Assembly (NCBI GenBank): GCA_022777455.1
Contig: JALFGI010000314.1
Location: 1-10,031, forward strand
Length of the DNA stretch: 10,031 nt
Source: Clostridiales bacterium
GTDB lineage: Bacteria; Bacillota_A; Clostridia; Oscillospirales; Oscillospiraceae
Reading direction: 5' to 3'
Program-made: the position numbers and the translations under genes
The notes under the pieces: model-generated
The model's database searches: none
What the model was told of the DNA's origin: nothing
The model's input: only the letters and a program-made list of their open reading frames with translations
Shown here: positions 1-6,029 of the stretch, piece by piece
Position numbering within the stretch: position 1 is the stretch's first letter
How the letters are laid out: every line of letters begins with the position of its first letter

Positions 1-455
1 GATAGGTTTTCCATTCTCTTTTCTTCCGGGAGAATCCTGCCCGCCTTCAATCTGGTGTGCACTGTTTTCTGCACCGCAATGGCGGAGGAAGCGGATGATT
101 CCGATGGCGGTATCAGCTCCTGAGCGCTGGTGACACGGATGGTATGCTCTCTGCTCCTGCGGTTCACATGGCGCAGCGCTTCCGTGATAACCTCGTCCAT
201 TACTTCCACGGAGCTGTTCAGATTAACCTTGCCCTCCTCGATTTTCGTGACAGCCAGCAGGTTTTCCACCAGATTGATGAGCCACATGGCGTCGTCGTAG
301 ATGTCCGTAAATGCCTGCACCCGTTCCTGCTCGTCCATCTTCTGATAATTTGAAAGAAGACTTCCGGCATTCCCGGAGATGGAAGCCAGCGGGGTGCGCA
401 GATCGTGGGAGATTGCCCGGAGCAGGTTGGTGCGAAGCTTTTCATTTTTTGCCAT
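1..455 (-). pseudogene. kdpD: KdpD remnant, histidine-kinase part (HisKA)
   Basis: This is the second piece of a broken KdpD potassium/turgor sensor kinase. Read from an ATG at 455-453 it encodes the dimerisation/phosphoacceptor region, with the H-box ISHDLRTPL (His about residue 17), then the SLLSNYQ and LVENLLAVTKIEEGKV stretches typical of KdpD. The same frame is open upstream of the ATG to about 525 (GECALALENIKNAREK), which is the family sequence joining GAF to HisKA. KdpD-like sequence stops near 112, after TSAQELI. The rest reads as low-complexity sequence with no N, G1 or G2 box of a HATPase domain, so the ATP-binding domain is missing or displaced. The ATG overlaps the stop of the preceding fragment (TGATG), with AAGGAG 11 nt upstream, so translational coupling is possible. 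The left end is cut by the window. Family identity is sure; whether any product is made is not. Confidence 0.8.
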
Positions 456-1288
456 CACAGCCGCTTCTCCTTTTTCTCGGGCATTTTTGATATTCTCCAG
501 TGCCAGGGCGCATTCGCCCAGGATACCAGAATATGCTCGTCCGTATGATAGTCGCTTCGGCTTTGAATCCGGGCACTCTCCGTCAGCAGGTTCACCCGGT
601 CGGCACAGCGCCGCAGGGCAATTTCCCGCAGGGCGGTCAGATTTTCCACGGTGAAGAAATTGACGGCTGCCCGCTGGGCCTGATCTTCCCGGTAGATGTT
701 GCCGGATGCCATTCGTTCCAGCAAATCCTTCGGTTCGATGTCCACCAGCTCCACCTGATCCGCCCGGTCAAACACCGCGTCGGGAATCCGCTCCCGCACA
801 AAAATGCCGGTGATAGAAGCAACCGTGTCATTCAGGCTTTCCAGATGCTGCACATTCACAGTGGTATAAATATCAATGCCCGCGCGCAGCAGCTTCTGCA
901 CATCCTGATAGCGTTTGGCGTGGCGGCTGCCCTGGGCGTTGGTGTGTGCCAGCTCATCCACCAGAATCATCTGGGGATTGCGCTTTAAGGCTCCGTCAAT
1001 GTCAAACTCCCGGACCGTGATTCCGCCGTAGGGAATCTCCTTCACGGGAAGCTGTTCCAGCCCTTCCAGCAGGGCAGTTGTTTGAGGCCGGGCGTGGGGT
1101 TCAATGTAACCTGCCACCACATCGATGCCCCGCTGCTTTGCCTGATGGGCCGCTTCCAGCATGGCGTAGGTCTTTCCCACGCCAGCCGCGTAGCCAAAGA
1201 AGATTTTCAGTTTTCCATGCCCTTCCGGCAGTTCCTCCGCACGGATCGCCCGCAAAAGCTGTTCCGGGTCTTGTCTTGGCAGTTCCAT
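455..1288 (-). pseudogene. kdpD: KdpD remnant, N-terminal KdpD domain
   Basis: This fragment encodes the cytoplasmic N-terminal domain of KdpD. The first 40 residues match the family (RQDPEQLL, then GKLKIFFGYAAGVGKT with Walker A G32-T40), and a Walker-B-like MILVDELAHTN follows. The ATG at 1288 is preferred because AAGGAG lies 11 nt upstream; a GTG four codons earlier overlaps that site. After DEHILV, which opens the Usp domain, the sequence jumps (about 524-530) to the GAF/HisKA linker in another frame. The Usp domain, four membrane helices and most of GAF are therefore deleted. About 30 out-of-frame residues follow before the stop at 455. The product would be a soluble protein of about 277 residues. 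Short KdpD homologues limited to the N-terminal domain are known in some cyanobacteria, so residual function is conceivable, but the other damage at this locus favours a pseudogene. Confidence 0.85.
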
Positions 1289-1296
1289 TGGTAATA

Positions 1297-1629
1297 TCAC
1301 TCCTTGGCGGATTCCCCGGCATTGACCAGTTCATCCAGATAACAAATGACTACCCGCCGGGTCAGAATGCCGCAGAGGGTATTCCGTCCGTCCACAATGG
1401 GTACAAAATTCTGATTCAGCACAGCGGACACCATCTCCGAATAGTCCGCGTCAATCGTCAGCGCAGGGCAGAAATCCTTTCGGACAATGTCCCCAATCCG
1501 GCTGCGCTCCTGCAGCTTTAGGTCTAAACTCCCGGATGCCAGCAAGTGGCGGAGGAAATCTCCCTCCGTCACACTGCCGACATATTGTTCGTTTTCATTC
1601 AGCACGGGAACAGCGGTATAGCTATGGCC
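1297..1629 (-). pseudogene. CBS-domain protein remnant (N-terminally truncated)
   Basis: From GHSYTAVPVLNENEQYVGSV to the stop at 1297, this frame encodes most of a CBS pair: the end of the first motif (VGSVTEGDFLRHLL) and a second unit (DYSEMVSAVLNQNFVPIVDGRNTLCGILTRRVVICYLDEL). CBS pairs sense adenine nucleotides. CBS proteins of this size often sit beside kdpD in Clostridia (recalled context). The frame is closed upstream by TGA at 1630-1632, and no start codon with a ribosome site lies ahead of the homology. The N-terminal half of the first CBS motif is missing, replaced by the 3'-truncated gene that overlaps it at 1599-1629. The stop lies 8 nt upstream of the kdpD ATG, so the original operon spacing seems preserved. 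A GTG at 1605 is the only possible internal start and would lose part of the domain. Confidence 0.75.
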
Positions 1630-1742
1630 TCACAAATCATTGCCACACATTTTTGATAATCCCGAGCTTTGGTATACTTCCTTACCCCATCGCAAAGGGC
1701 CTGCAGCTGCACGCTGCGGCTGGTCGGTTCCTGTGTCATCAT
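1599..1742 (-). pseudogene. Truncated TPR-like small protein (first Kdp-locus gene)
   Basis: The ATG at 1742 has AAGGAG 9 nt upstream and opens a helical N-terminus ending in RKYTKARDYQKCVAMICEAI, which resembles the first helix pair of short tetratricopeptide-type proteins I recall near kdpD in gut Firmicutes. The expected continuation (helical repeats with PHNLLGI-type sequence) is absent. After about residue 38 the frame runs into out-of-frame CBS DNA and stops at 1599. The junction is near 1624-1629, so a deletion appears to have fused the 5' end of this gene to the 3' part of the CBS gene in the wrong frame. About 47 residues remain. The TPR assignment rests on recall and is uncertain; the truncation is clearer because the DNA past the junction is recognisably CBS in another frame. 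Confidence 0.55.
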
Positions 1743-1779
1743 GCTGAAATTCTCCTTTTCCTTCGGATTTATCTTATGG

Positions 1780-1846
1780 TGTGATTTTAGCGCGGAAGCT
1801 GTGAGCGTGGTGTGAGAGATCACCGTTTCCTGTGAGAATTCTGTGA
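1780..1846. promoter_or_regulatory. Array of five TGTGA boxes upstream of the kdp remnants
   Basis: TGTGA occurs at 1780, 1800, 1811, 1831 and 1842 on the plus strand (TCACA on the minus strand, facing the kdp remnants). The spacing is 20, 11, 20 and 11 bp. The outer pair is the fuller repeat TTCTCACAG on the minus strand, in tandem 11 nt apart. Direct repeats 11 bp apart are the usual operator form of PhoB/OmpR-type response regulators, the class of KdpE. The boxes end about 38 nt before the ATG at 1742, and no good -35 is visible, as expected of an activator-dependent promoter. The regulator assignment is inference. Confidence 0.6.
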
Positions 1847-1990
1847 GAAATGGATTGCCTGGAAATCACTTACAACCTTGTCCATTCTGGGACGATTTTC
1901 TCTGTTTTTACCTTGTTATCACACCAAAAGGTATTTGCGGGCCGGCTCGCAGCGCAAAGCATCAGCCATGATATTCCCTGCAGATGCGTG

Positions 1991-2019
1991 TTGACACCGT
2001 CACAGATTCGTGATATTGT
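1991..2019 (+). promoter_or_regulatory. Sigma-A-type promoter of the corA-like gene
   Basis: The -35 TTGACA (1991-1996) and -10 TATTGT (2014-2019) are separated by 17 bp. Transcription would start near 2026, leaving a leader of about 93 nt before the ATG at 2119. TCACA sequences at 2000 and 2019 fall in the spacer and over the -10, resembling the boxes upstream of the divergent kdp remnants. No M-box-like magnesium leader was recognised. Confidence 0.7.
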
Positions 2020-2118
2020 CACATCCGTCAGAAATGAAGAACTCCCAAAAACAGAAAAACCAATTCCATCATCAAATCGGTTTGTTCTCTGATGGTGTGC
2101 CGTAAGGAGGAACCTGTC

Positions 2119-3030
2119 ATGTACTATTGCATTGCTGAAACGCTCAAGCCCATACAACCCGAAGAGATTTCGCGCTGGGAGAAAATCGCTGTCATTCTGA
2201 GGCCGGAAGATATCGCGCACAGCAATCTGCCGCCCCTGCTTCTCCCACCGGATTCAATGCTTTCTGCCGGGAAAAACACAGGCTGCAGACTGACGGTCGA
2301 GCAGAATCGCATTCTCGGTGAGCTTCACAAGCCGGCAAAACCACCGCAGCAAGAAAAACATATTGTTTTTACCTGGTGGAATAGCAACCTTCTTTTCATT
2401 GACCCCGATGGAGAAGCCGGCGAATGCATGGAGCGGATCAAAAGAATGCGCCCACATCATGCGGATGGGGCGGATGATGTGCTGATGGATTTCTATCTGG
2501 CGCTGATCATGGATGACCTCTCCCATATTCAGAACATGGAAGAGCGCATTTCCGGACTGGAGCAAATGGTTCTGGATAACCGGACAGAAAAGTTTATCAG
2601 GCAGATGAGCCAGCTCAGGAAGGAACTGAATCAACATAACCGCTACTATGCTCAGATGAATGATATGGTGGCAACCTTGCAGGAAAACAGCATCGATCTG
2701 CTGGACGAATGCAGTTCCGGCAGGCTGCAGTACATTCTCCGCAGACTGAACCGTTTGCAGGAAGAAACGCAGATGCTTCGGGAATATGCAAGCCAGGTCA
2801 GCAGTGAATACCAGGCTCAGGTCGATTTAGGACAAAACCGGATTATGAAGCTTCTGACAATCGTAACCACAATTTTCATGCCGCTGTCTTTGATTGCAGG
2901 ATGGTATGGAATGAACTTTGTCAATATGCCGGAACTTCATTGGGCCTATGGGTATCCTGCGGTGATTGCACTGAGCGGATTGATTGTTGGCGGCTGCATT
3001 TTCTACTTCAAGAAAAAACGGTACTGGTAA
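2119..3030 (+). CDS. corA: CorA-family divalent cation transporter
   Basis: This 303-residue protein belongs to the CorA/MIT family, pentameric inner-membrane channels carrying Mg2+ (some members Co2+ or Ni2+). The first 240 residues form a soluble domain with long charged helices (about 120-240) corresponding to the funnel and stalk. Two membrane helices follow (about 243-262 and 275-297). The signature GMN lies at 264-266 within YGMNF, in the loop after the first helix, and the basic tail KKKRYW is typical. ATG 2119 is chosen because AAGGAGGA lies 7-8 nt upstream; an in-frame ATG at 2092 lacks such a site. Length is usual for the family. It is intact and has its own promoter, with kdp remnants on both sides on the opposite strand. 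The soluble part is divergent, so the transported ion cannot be told from sequence. Confidence 0.9.
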   Translation: MYYCIAETLKPIQPEEISRWEKIAVILRPEDIAHSNLPPLLLPPDSMLSAGKNTGCRLTVEQNRILGELHKPAKPPQQEKHIVFTWWNSNLLFIDPDGEAGECMERIKRMRPHHADGADDVLMDFYLALIMDDLSHIQNMEERISGLEQMVLDNRTEKFIRQMSQLRKELNQHNRYYAQMNDMVATLQENSIDLLDECSSGRLQYILRRLNRLQEETQMLREYASQVSSEYQAQVDLGQNRIMKLLTIVTTIFMPLSLIAGWYGMNFVNMPELHWAYGYPAVIALSGLIVGGCIFYFKKKRYW

Positions 3031-3033
3031 AAG

Positions 3034-3066
3034 GAAACGCCCCGGAATGAACTTCCAGGGCGTTTC
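3034..3066. terminator. Hairpin between corA and the kdpE remnant
   Basis: GAAACGCCC (3034-3042) pairs with GGGCGTTTC (3058-3066), and GGAA/TTCC (3044-3047/3053-3056) extends the stem after a C-A mismatch. It sits between two convergent reading frames. On the minus strand it is followed by CTTTTACC, on the plus strand by no T-run, so it may end leftward transcription better than corA transcription. Confidence 0.6.
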
Positions 3067-3074
3067 GTATAGGG

Positions 3075-3380
3075 TTATTCGTCTACCAGTCGGTATCCCA
3101 CGCCGATCTCGGTTAAAATGTAGCGCGGCTTTGCCGGGGACTTCTCAATCTTTCGGCGCAGTCCCGCCATCAGCGCCCGCAGGGCCTGGGTATCGTTCCC
3201 TTAGCCCGGGCCGTAGAGTTCCCGGATGATATACTGGGTGGTCAGCACCTTGCCCATGTTCCGGAACAGCAGGGACAAAAGACTATATTCCATGGGAGTC
3301 GCATGAAGTTCCCCTCCGTCCAGGAAAACCAGATGCCGTTCCAGATCGATGGACAGTCCGCCCACGGAATAAACGGTACA
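3075..3380 (-). pseudogene. kdpE: KdpE remnant, DNA-binding domain with internal stop
   Basis: The minus strand encodes the C-terminal winged-helix domain of the Kdp response regulator: YSVGGLSIDLERHLVFLDGG, TPMEYSLLSLL, GKVLTTQYIIRELYGP, then NDTQALRALMAGLRRKIE and YILTEIGVGYRLVDE. These segments follow OmpR/PhoB-type KdpE from the start of the effector domain to the C-terminus. A TAA at 3201-3203 interrupts it where KdpE has an aromatic or glycine before GNDTQALR; a one-base change of TAT or TAC would do this. The receiver domain (phosphoacceptor Asp) is absent. The homology begins directly after the stop of the vWA gene and in the same frame. The fragment lies upstream of the kdpD remnants on the minus strand, separated by corA, whereas kdpE usually follows kdpD, so the locus has been rearranged. 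Confidence 0.85.
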
Positions 3381-4028
3381 TTATCGCTTTCTCCCTTTGA
3401 AGTCCGCGTCAATTCTCTGTTTCCAGCTTGCTTTCAGTGGGGCAGCACGGCGTACCTGACACACTGCTTCGCTGACGGATGCGTAGACCGCTTCCGTACC
3501 AATGCTGTCGGCGTGGTAGTCGGCGGCGCAGTCCGCCCGGATGCCGAACCGGGCAGCTTCCCGGGCAGCGTCGATGTTGGCTCCCAGGAACAGGAACTCC
3601 CAGCCATACTGTTCCCGATGCCGTTCGATCATGGATTTGACCTTGTCGTAGGTATAGCGGCGGCTGGCGTTCTCCATGCCGTCTGTCGTGATGACGAACA
3701 GGGTCTTTTCGGGACGGTCTTCCTCCCGGGCGTACTTGTGGACATTGCCGATGTGGTGGATGGCTCCGCCCACCGCATCCAGCAGGGCGGTGCAGCCCCG
3801 GACATAGTATTCCTTCTCTGTCAATCTGGGCACTCTGTTCAGCGGAATACGGTCGTGGATAACCTCCGTTTCGTTATCAAACAGCACCGTGGAAATAACC
3901 GCTTCTCCCGGCTCCTTTCGCTGCTTTTCGATCATGGCATTGAAGCCGCTGATGGTGTCTGCTTCCAGCCCTGCCATGGAGCCGCAGCGAGCGAGGATAA
4001 ATACCAGTTCCGTCAGAGTCTTTTTCAT
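3381..4028 (-). CDS. vWA-domain protein with altered MIDAS
   Basis: This 215-residue von Willebrand factor A domain protein has no signal peptide or membrane helix. The fold is evident: a first strand ELVFIL, then the MIDAS loop, RGCTALLDAVGG carrying the MIDAS threonine, LFVITTDGMEN carrying the late aspartate, and WEFLFLGANIDA. The canonical DxSxS motif (usually FILDRSGSMAGLE here) reads ARCGS at residues 13-17, so Asp becomes Ala and the first Ser becomes Cys; each needs one base change. Divalent-metal binding at MIDAS is probably impaired. ATG 4028 is chosen because AGGAGG lies 8 nt upstream; the GTG at 4037 overlaps that site. The C-terminus (SWKQRIDADFKGRKR) looks complete. Similar proteins are often stand-alone cytosolic vWA genes near macro-domain or TerY-like genes; the partner here is unknown. 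Confidence 0.85.
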   Translation of the reverse strand: MKKTLTELVFILARCGSMAGLEADTISGFNAMIEKQRKEPGEAVISTVLFDNETEVIHDRIPLNRVPRLTEKEYYVRGCTALLDAVGGAIHHIGNVHKYAREEDRPEKTLFVITTDGMENASRRYTYDKVKSMIERHREQYGWEFLFLGANIDAAREAARFGIRADCAADYHADSIGTEAVYASVSEAVCQVRRAAPLKASWKQRIDADFKGRKR

Positions 4029-4035
4029 ATGAAGC

Positions 4036-4102
4036 ACCTCCTATCCCGTGGTGTTTTTGTTTACACCCATAGTATAGGAGGTTTTTCGCATCCTGTGGTC
4101 AA
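4036..4102 (-). promoter_or_regulatory. Putative promoter and leader of the vWA gene
   Basis: Reading leftward, TTGACC (4097-4102) and TATACT (4071-4076) are -35/-10 candidates with a 20-bp spacer, longer than usual. Downstream is a small inverted repeat, GGTGT/ACACC (4050-4054/4063-4067). The ribosome site is half of a 9-bp inverted repeat: ACCTCCTAT (4036-4044) against ATAGGAGGT (4074-4082). A start at the predicted +1 (about 4064) would exclude the outer arm, whereas readthrough from the macro gene would include it and could mask the ribosome site. The promoter is a moderate call; the effect is inference. Confidence 0.45.
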
Positions 4103-4117
4103 CTGTAAGGGGACATT

Positions 4118-5137
4118 TTATTGTGCTCCCAGCAGGCTCTGATCAAACTCAAACAGAGCCGCGTTGATGTCGAACAGGTTGAAATTTCTCTCCCGGATGA
4201 AGTACATGATGATCACATCAAACTTACTGCTGTTGGTCAGGGCATAACCTGCCCGGCCAATCAAATCCCGGGTCTGCTCCAGGTCAAGCTCCAAAGCCAG
4301 CGCGAGGGCAATGGCGGTGGGCTTGGTGGGCTGATAGTGGGGATTGTTGCGGATCTTGGAGAAATGCTGCCGGGAGAGATTGGCTTTGGTGTAAATCTCA
4401 GAATCCTTTTTCCCGGTCTTATCAATGAGCTTCATCAGGGTTTCGGAAAAACCGGCATCCGTCTCCGCCAGCAGGTCGGCAAGGCTGGCTTTCGGAGGAG
4501 CCGCCATGGGCATTGGTGCCGATGCGCACACCTCGATATCTTCCAGCCGCTCCCGGCAAATCCTTTCCCGACGGGCATGGCGGGGAGAAATCTGCTGTGC
4601 GGTTTTTACCTGTATGTAATTTTCATCAATGAAGCTGGCAACTTCCCTGTAACGCTGCCGGGAAAGCCGAAAGGACTCCCGGTCGAATACCACCAAGGAA
4701 ACCATCATCTCATGGTCTTTCAGGAAGCCGCGGATGGCATCCAGCGCAATGCGCAACGCCTCATCCTTGGGAAAACCATAATTCCCGGTGGAAATCAGGG
4801 GAAATGCGATGGATTCACAGCCGTTTTCCAACGCCAGAGCAAGGGAGGATTCATAGCAGCCGCGCAGCAGCTTCCGTTCCCCCAGCAGCCCGCCCCGCCA
4901 TACCGGGCCAACGGTGTGGATGACATACTTCGCGTTCAGCCCAAAGCCGGGGGTGATAGCAGCTTCCCCCACACCGATTCTGCCGATTTTCTCCCGGGCC
5001 GTCAGTAGCTCCGGTCCCGCCGCTCGATGAATCCCCGCATCGGCGCCGCTGCCGATGACCGGTTTTGGATTTGCAGTGTTCACGATGGCGTCCACCCGCA
5101 TTTGGGTGATATCGTTTCGTACAATCTCAAAGGGCAT
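4118..5137 (-). CDS. Macro-domain protein with C-terminal helical domain
   Basis: This 339-residue cytosolic protein has a macro domain at about 1-165, which binds or hydrolyses ADP-ribose or its derivatives. Visible motifs are AIVNTANPKPVIGSGADAGI (the Asn and glycine-rich loop contacting ADP-ribose), GEAAITPGFGLNAKYVIHT, and FPLISTGNYGFPKDEA (phosphate-binding loop). A linker follows (about 166-225). A C-terminal helical domain (about 228-339) contains an HTH-like part (SEIYTKANLSRQHFSKIRNN) and ends FEFDQSLLGAQ; this domain recurs in Firmicute macro proteins. ATG 5137 is chosen because AGGTGG lies 7-8 nt upstream, homology starts at MPFEIVRNDI, and the promoter at 5162-5190 lies just ahead; the longer frame to 5290 would include promoter DNA. 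The vWA gene follows after 89 bp. ADP-ribose handling is well supported; the cellular target is unknown. Confidence 0.9.
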   Translation of the reverse strand: MPFEIVRNDITQMRVDAIVNTANPKPVIGSGADAGIHRAAGPELLTAREKIGRIGVGEAAITPGFGLNAKYVIHTVGPVWRGGLLGERKLLRGCYESSLALALENGCESIAFPLISTGNYGFPKDEALRIALDAIRGFLKDHEMMVSLVVFDRESFRLSRQRYREVASFIDENYIQVKTAQQISPRHARRERICRERLEDIEVCASAPMPMAAPPKASLADLLAETDAGFSETLMKLIDKTGKKDSEIYTKANLSRQHFSKIRNNPHYQPTKPTAIALALALELDLEQTRDLIGRAGYALTNSSKFDVIIMYFIRERNFNLFDINAALFEFDQSLLGAQ

Positions 5138-5161
5138 ATTTCCCACCTGCCTTTTTTCTAC

Positions 5162-5190
5162 ATCATAAATTCCGTATTCCGGAAAGTCAA
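5162..5190 (-). promoter_or_regulatory. Promoter of the macro-domain gene
   Basis: On the minus strand TTGACT (5185-5190) and TATGAT (5162-5167) are 17 bp apart. The spacer contains the inverted repeat TTCCG/CGGAA with a 5-bp centre, a possible operator. The transcription start would be near 5155, about 18 nt before the start codon. Confidence 0.7.
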
Positions 5191-5211
5191 CACGAATGAT
5201 TGCAATAGCGT

Positions 5212-5250
5212 CCCCATTTCCGCTTATTGCGGAGGTGGGGGCTTTTCTTA
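5212..5250 (+). terminator. Plus-strand terminator-like hairpin with no gene ahead
   Basis: CCCCATTTCCGC (5212-5223) pairs with GCGGAGGTGGGG (5229-5240) through a TTATT loop; two pairs are G-T wobbles and the rest are Watson-Crick. GCTTTTCTTA follows on the plus strand, a form typical of intrinsic terminators. No plus-strand gene precedes it, so it may be left from a lost gene or act as an insulator. Confidence 0.5.
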
Positions 5251-5357
5251 CGGAGGAAGAAAAAGTGTGCGCTGGATATTGTGGCAACAAATATGGTTCT
5301 GATTCTGGAATGTATCGTCATTTGTTTTCTTCTGCTGATGCCTTGCGTTGTGGTGAT

Positions 5358-5400
5358 GAAATAAAAATGATACCTGCGAACAAAAATGCAGGTATCATTT
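5358..5400 (-). terminator. Terminator of the DtxR-type regulator gene
   Basis: A perfect 13-bp stem (AAATGATACCTGC at 5365-5377 against GCAGGTATCATTT at 5388-5400) with a 10-nt loop is followed on the minus strand by TTTTTATTTC. The gene's stop codon (5395-5397) lies inside the stem. Confidence 0.85.
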
Positions 5401-5763
5401 CTTTGCTTTCATAAAGCACTTGATCGCCTCAAAGCTCTGTGGACTTAAATCATGCTCAATTGCGCAGGCATCAGCGGATGCAAACTCACGGGGAACACCT
5501 AACCCCTCTAGCAGCAGTTGTATTGTTTGGTGGCGCTGAAGTGTCTGTTTGGCAATGTCCATGCCTTTCGGGGTAAGCGTGATAATGTGATGCGCACCAA
5601 CGGTCACATACCCATCCCGCTGAAGCTGCTTGAGAAACACGGAGACGGTAGGTCTGGATACATCCAGATCCCGGGCAAGATCAGCCGCATGAACCGGTTT
5701 CTTCCTGGACAGGCAAAGTATGCGCTTTAAGTAGTCCTCCAGGCGATAAGCTCGTTTTCCCAT
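5395..5763 (-). CDS. DtxR/MntR-family metal-dependent repressor
   Basis: This 122-residue protein has an N-terminal winged helix (residues 5-65: YRLEDYLKRIL, VHAADLARDLDVSRPTVSVF, LKQLQRDGYV, ITLTPKGMDIA) and a dimerisation/metal-binding domain with LQRHQTIQLLLEGLGV (His78) and C100-x-x-E103-H104. The Cys-Glu-His set corresponds to DtxR Cys102-Glu105-His106, suggesting iron rather than purely manganese sensing, though that is inference. It lacks the SH3-like C-terminal domain and so has MntR-like length. ATG 5763 is chosen because homology starts at MGKRAYRLEDYL and AAGGAAA lies upstream; the longer reading to 5811 has no family match. It lies 266 bp downstream of the flavodoxin gene on the same strand. 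The palindromes at 7171-7229 are its likely operators. Confidence 0.88.
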   Translation of the reverse strand: MGKRAYRLEDYLKRILCLSRKKPVHAADLARDLDVSRPTVSVFLKQLQRDGYVTVGAHHIITLTPKGMDIAKQTLQRHQTIQLLLEGLGVPREFASADACAIEHDLSPQSFEAIKCFMKAKK

Positions 5764-5791
5764 AATTTTTCGTTTCCTTTTCCTGCACCCC

Positions 5792-5831
5792 GGCGGGCAG
5801 CCCCTCTGCAATGCTGGGGAAGCTGCCCGCC
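5792..5831. repeat. GC-rich inverted repeat upstream of the regulator gene
   Basis: GGCGGGCAG (5792-5800) is perfectly complementary to CTGCCCGCC (5823-5831), and CCCC/GGGG inside extends the stem. No T-run follows on either strand. On the minus strand it would lie in the leader of the dtxR-type gene, about 30 nt before its ATG. A role in mRNA stability or transcript attenuation is possible. Confidence 0.55.
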
Positions 5832-5891
5832 TTAGGAACCTCCGAACAAATCGTCTGCGGCTGAACAGCGGATCTTTTGCCCCACCGGCGC

Positions 5892-5939
5892 GGTTTGAAA
5901 AACAGGAAATCCATACAGGATTCCTCTATTTTTCAAACC
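5892..5939. repeat. Long inverted repeat between flavodoxin and regulator genes
   Basis: GGTTTGAAAAA (5892-5902) pairs with TTTTTCAAACC (5929-5939), and the stem continues inward through AGG/CCT and ATCC/GGAT with a mismatch and a bulge, giving about 20 pairs. No terminator tail is evident. Together with the repeat at 5792-5831 it fills the 266-bp gap where a Feo operon would often carry transporter genes. No protein gene is supported in the gap. Confidence 0.6.
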
Positions 5940-6029
5940 TTCCGTTGAAGCAAAATCTCTCGCTGTCAGCGCTTGCCGATTTGTCCGGAGCTTCCAGATA
6001 AAGAAGGTGATTAGGAGGTATTGTTATCG

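Noticed and set aside
1870..2220. Minus-strand open frame of 116 residues in the corA leader
   Set aside because: It is antisense to the corA promoter and start and has no family features.
3303..4142. Plus-strand open frame of 279 residues
   Set aside because: It is antisense to the vWA gene and the kdpE remnant, with no family resemblance.
4121..5008. Long plus-strand open frame of 295 residues
   Set aside because: It is the complement of the macro-domain gene. It has no recognisable domains and no suitable promoter.
5681..5914. Minus-strand open frame of 77 residues ahead of the regulator gene
   Set aside because: It overlaps the regulator start in another frame and passes through both inverted repeats; there is no family match.
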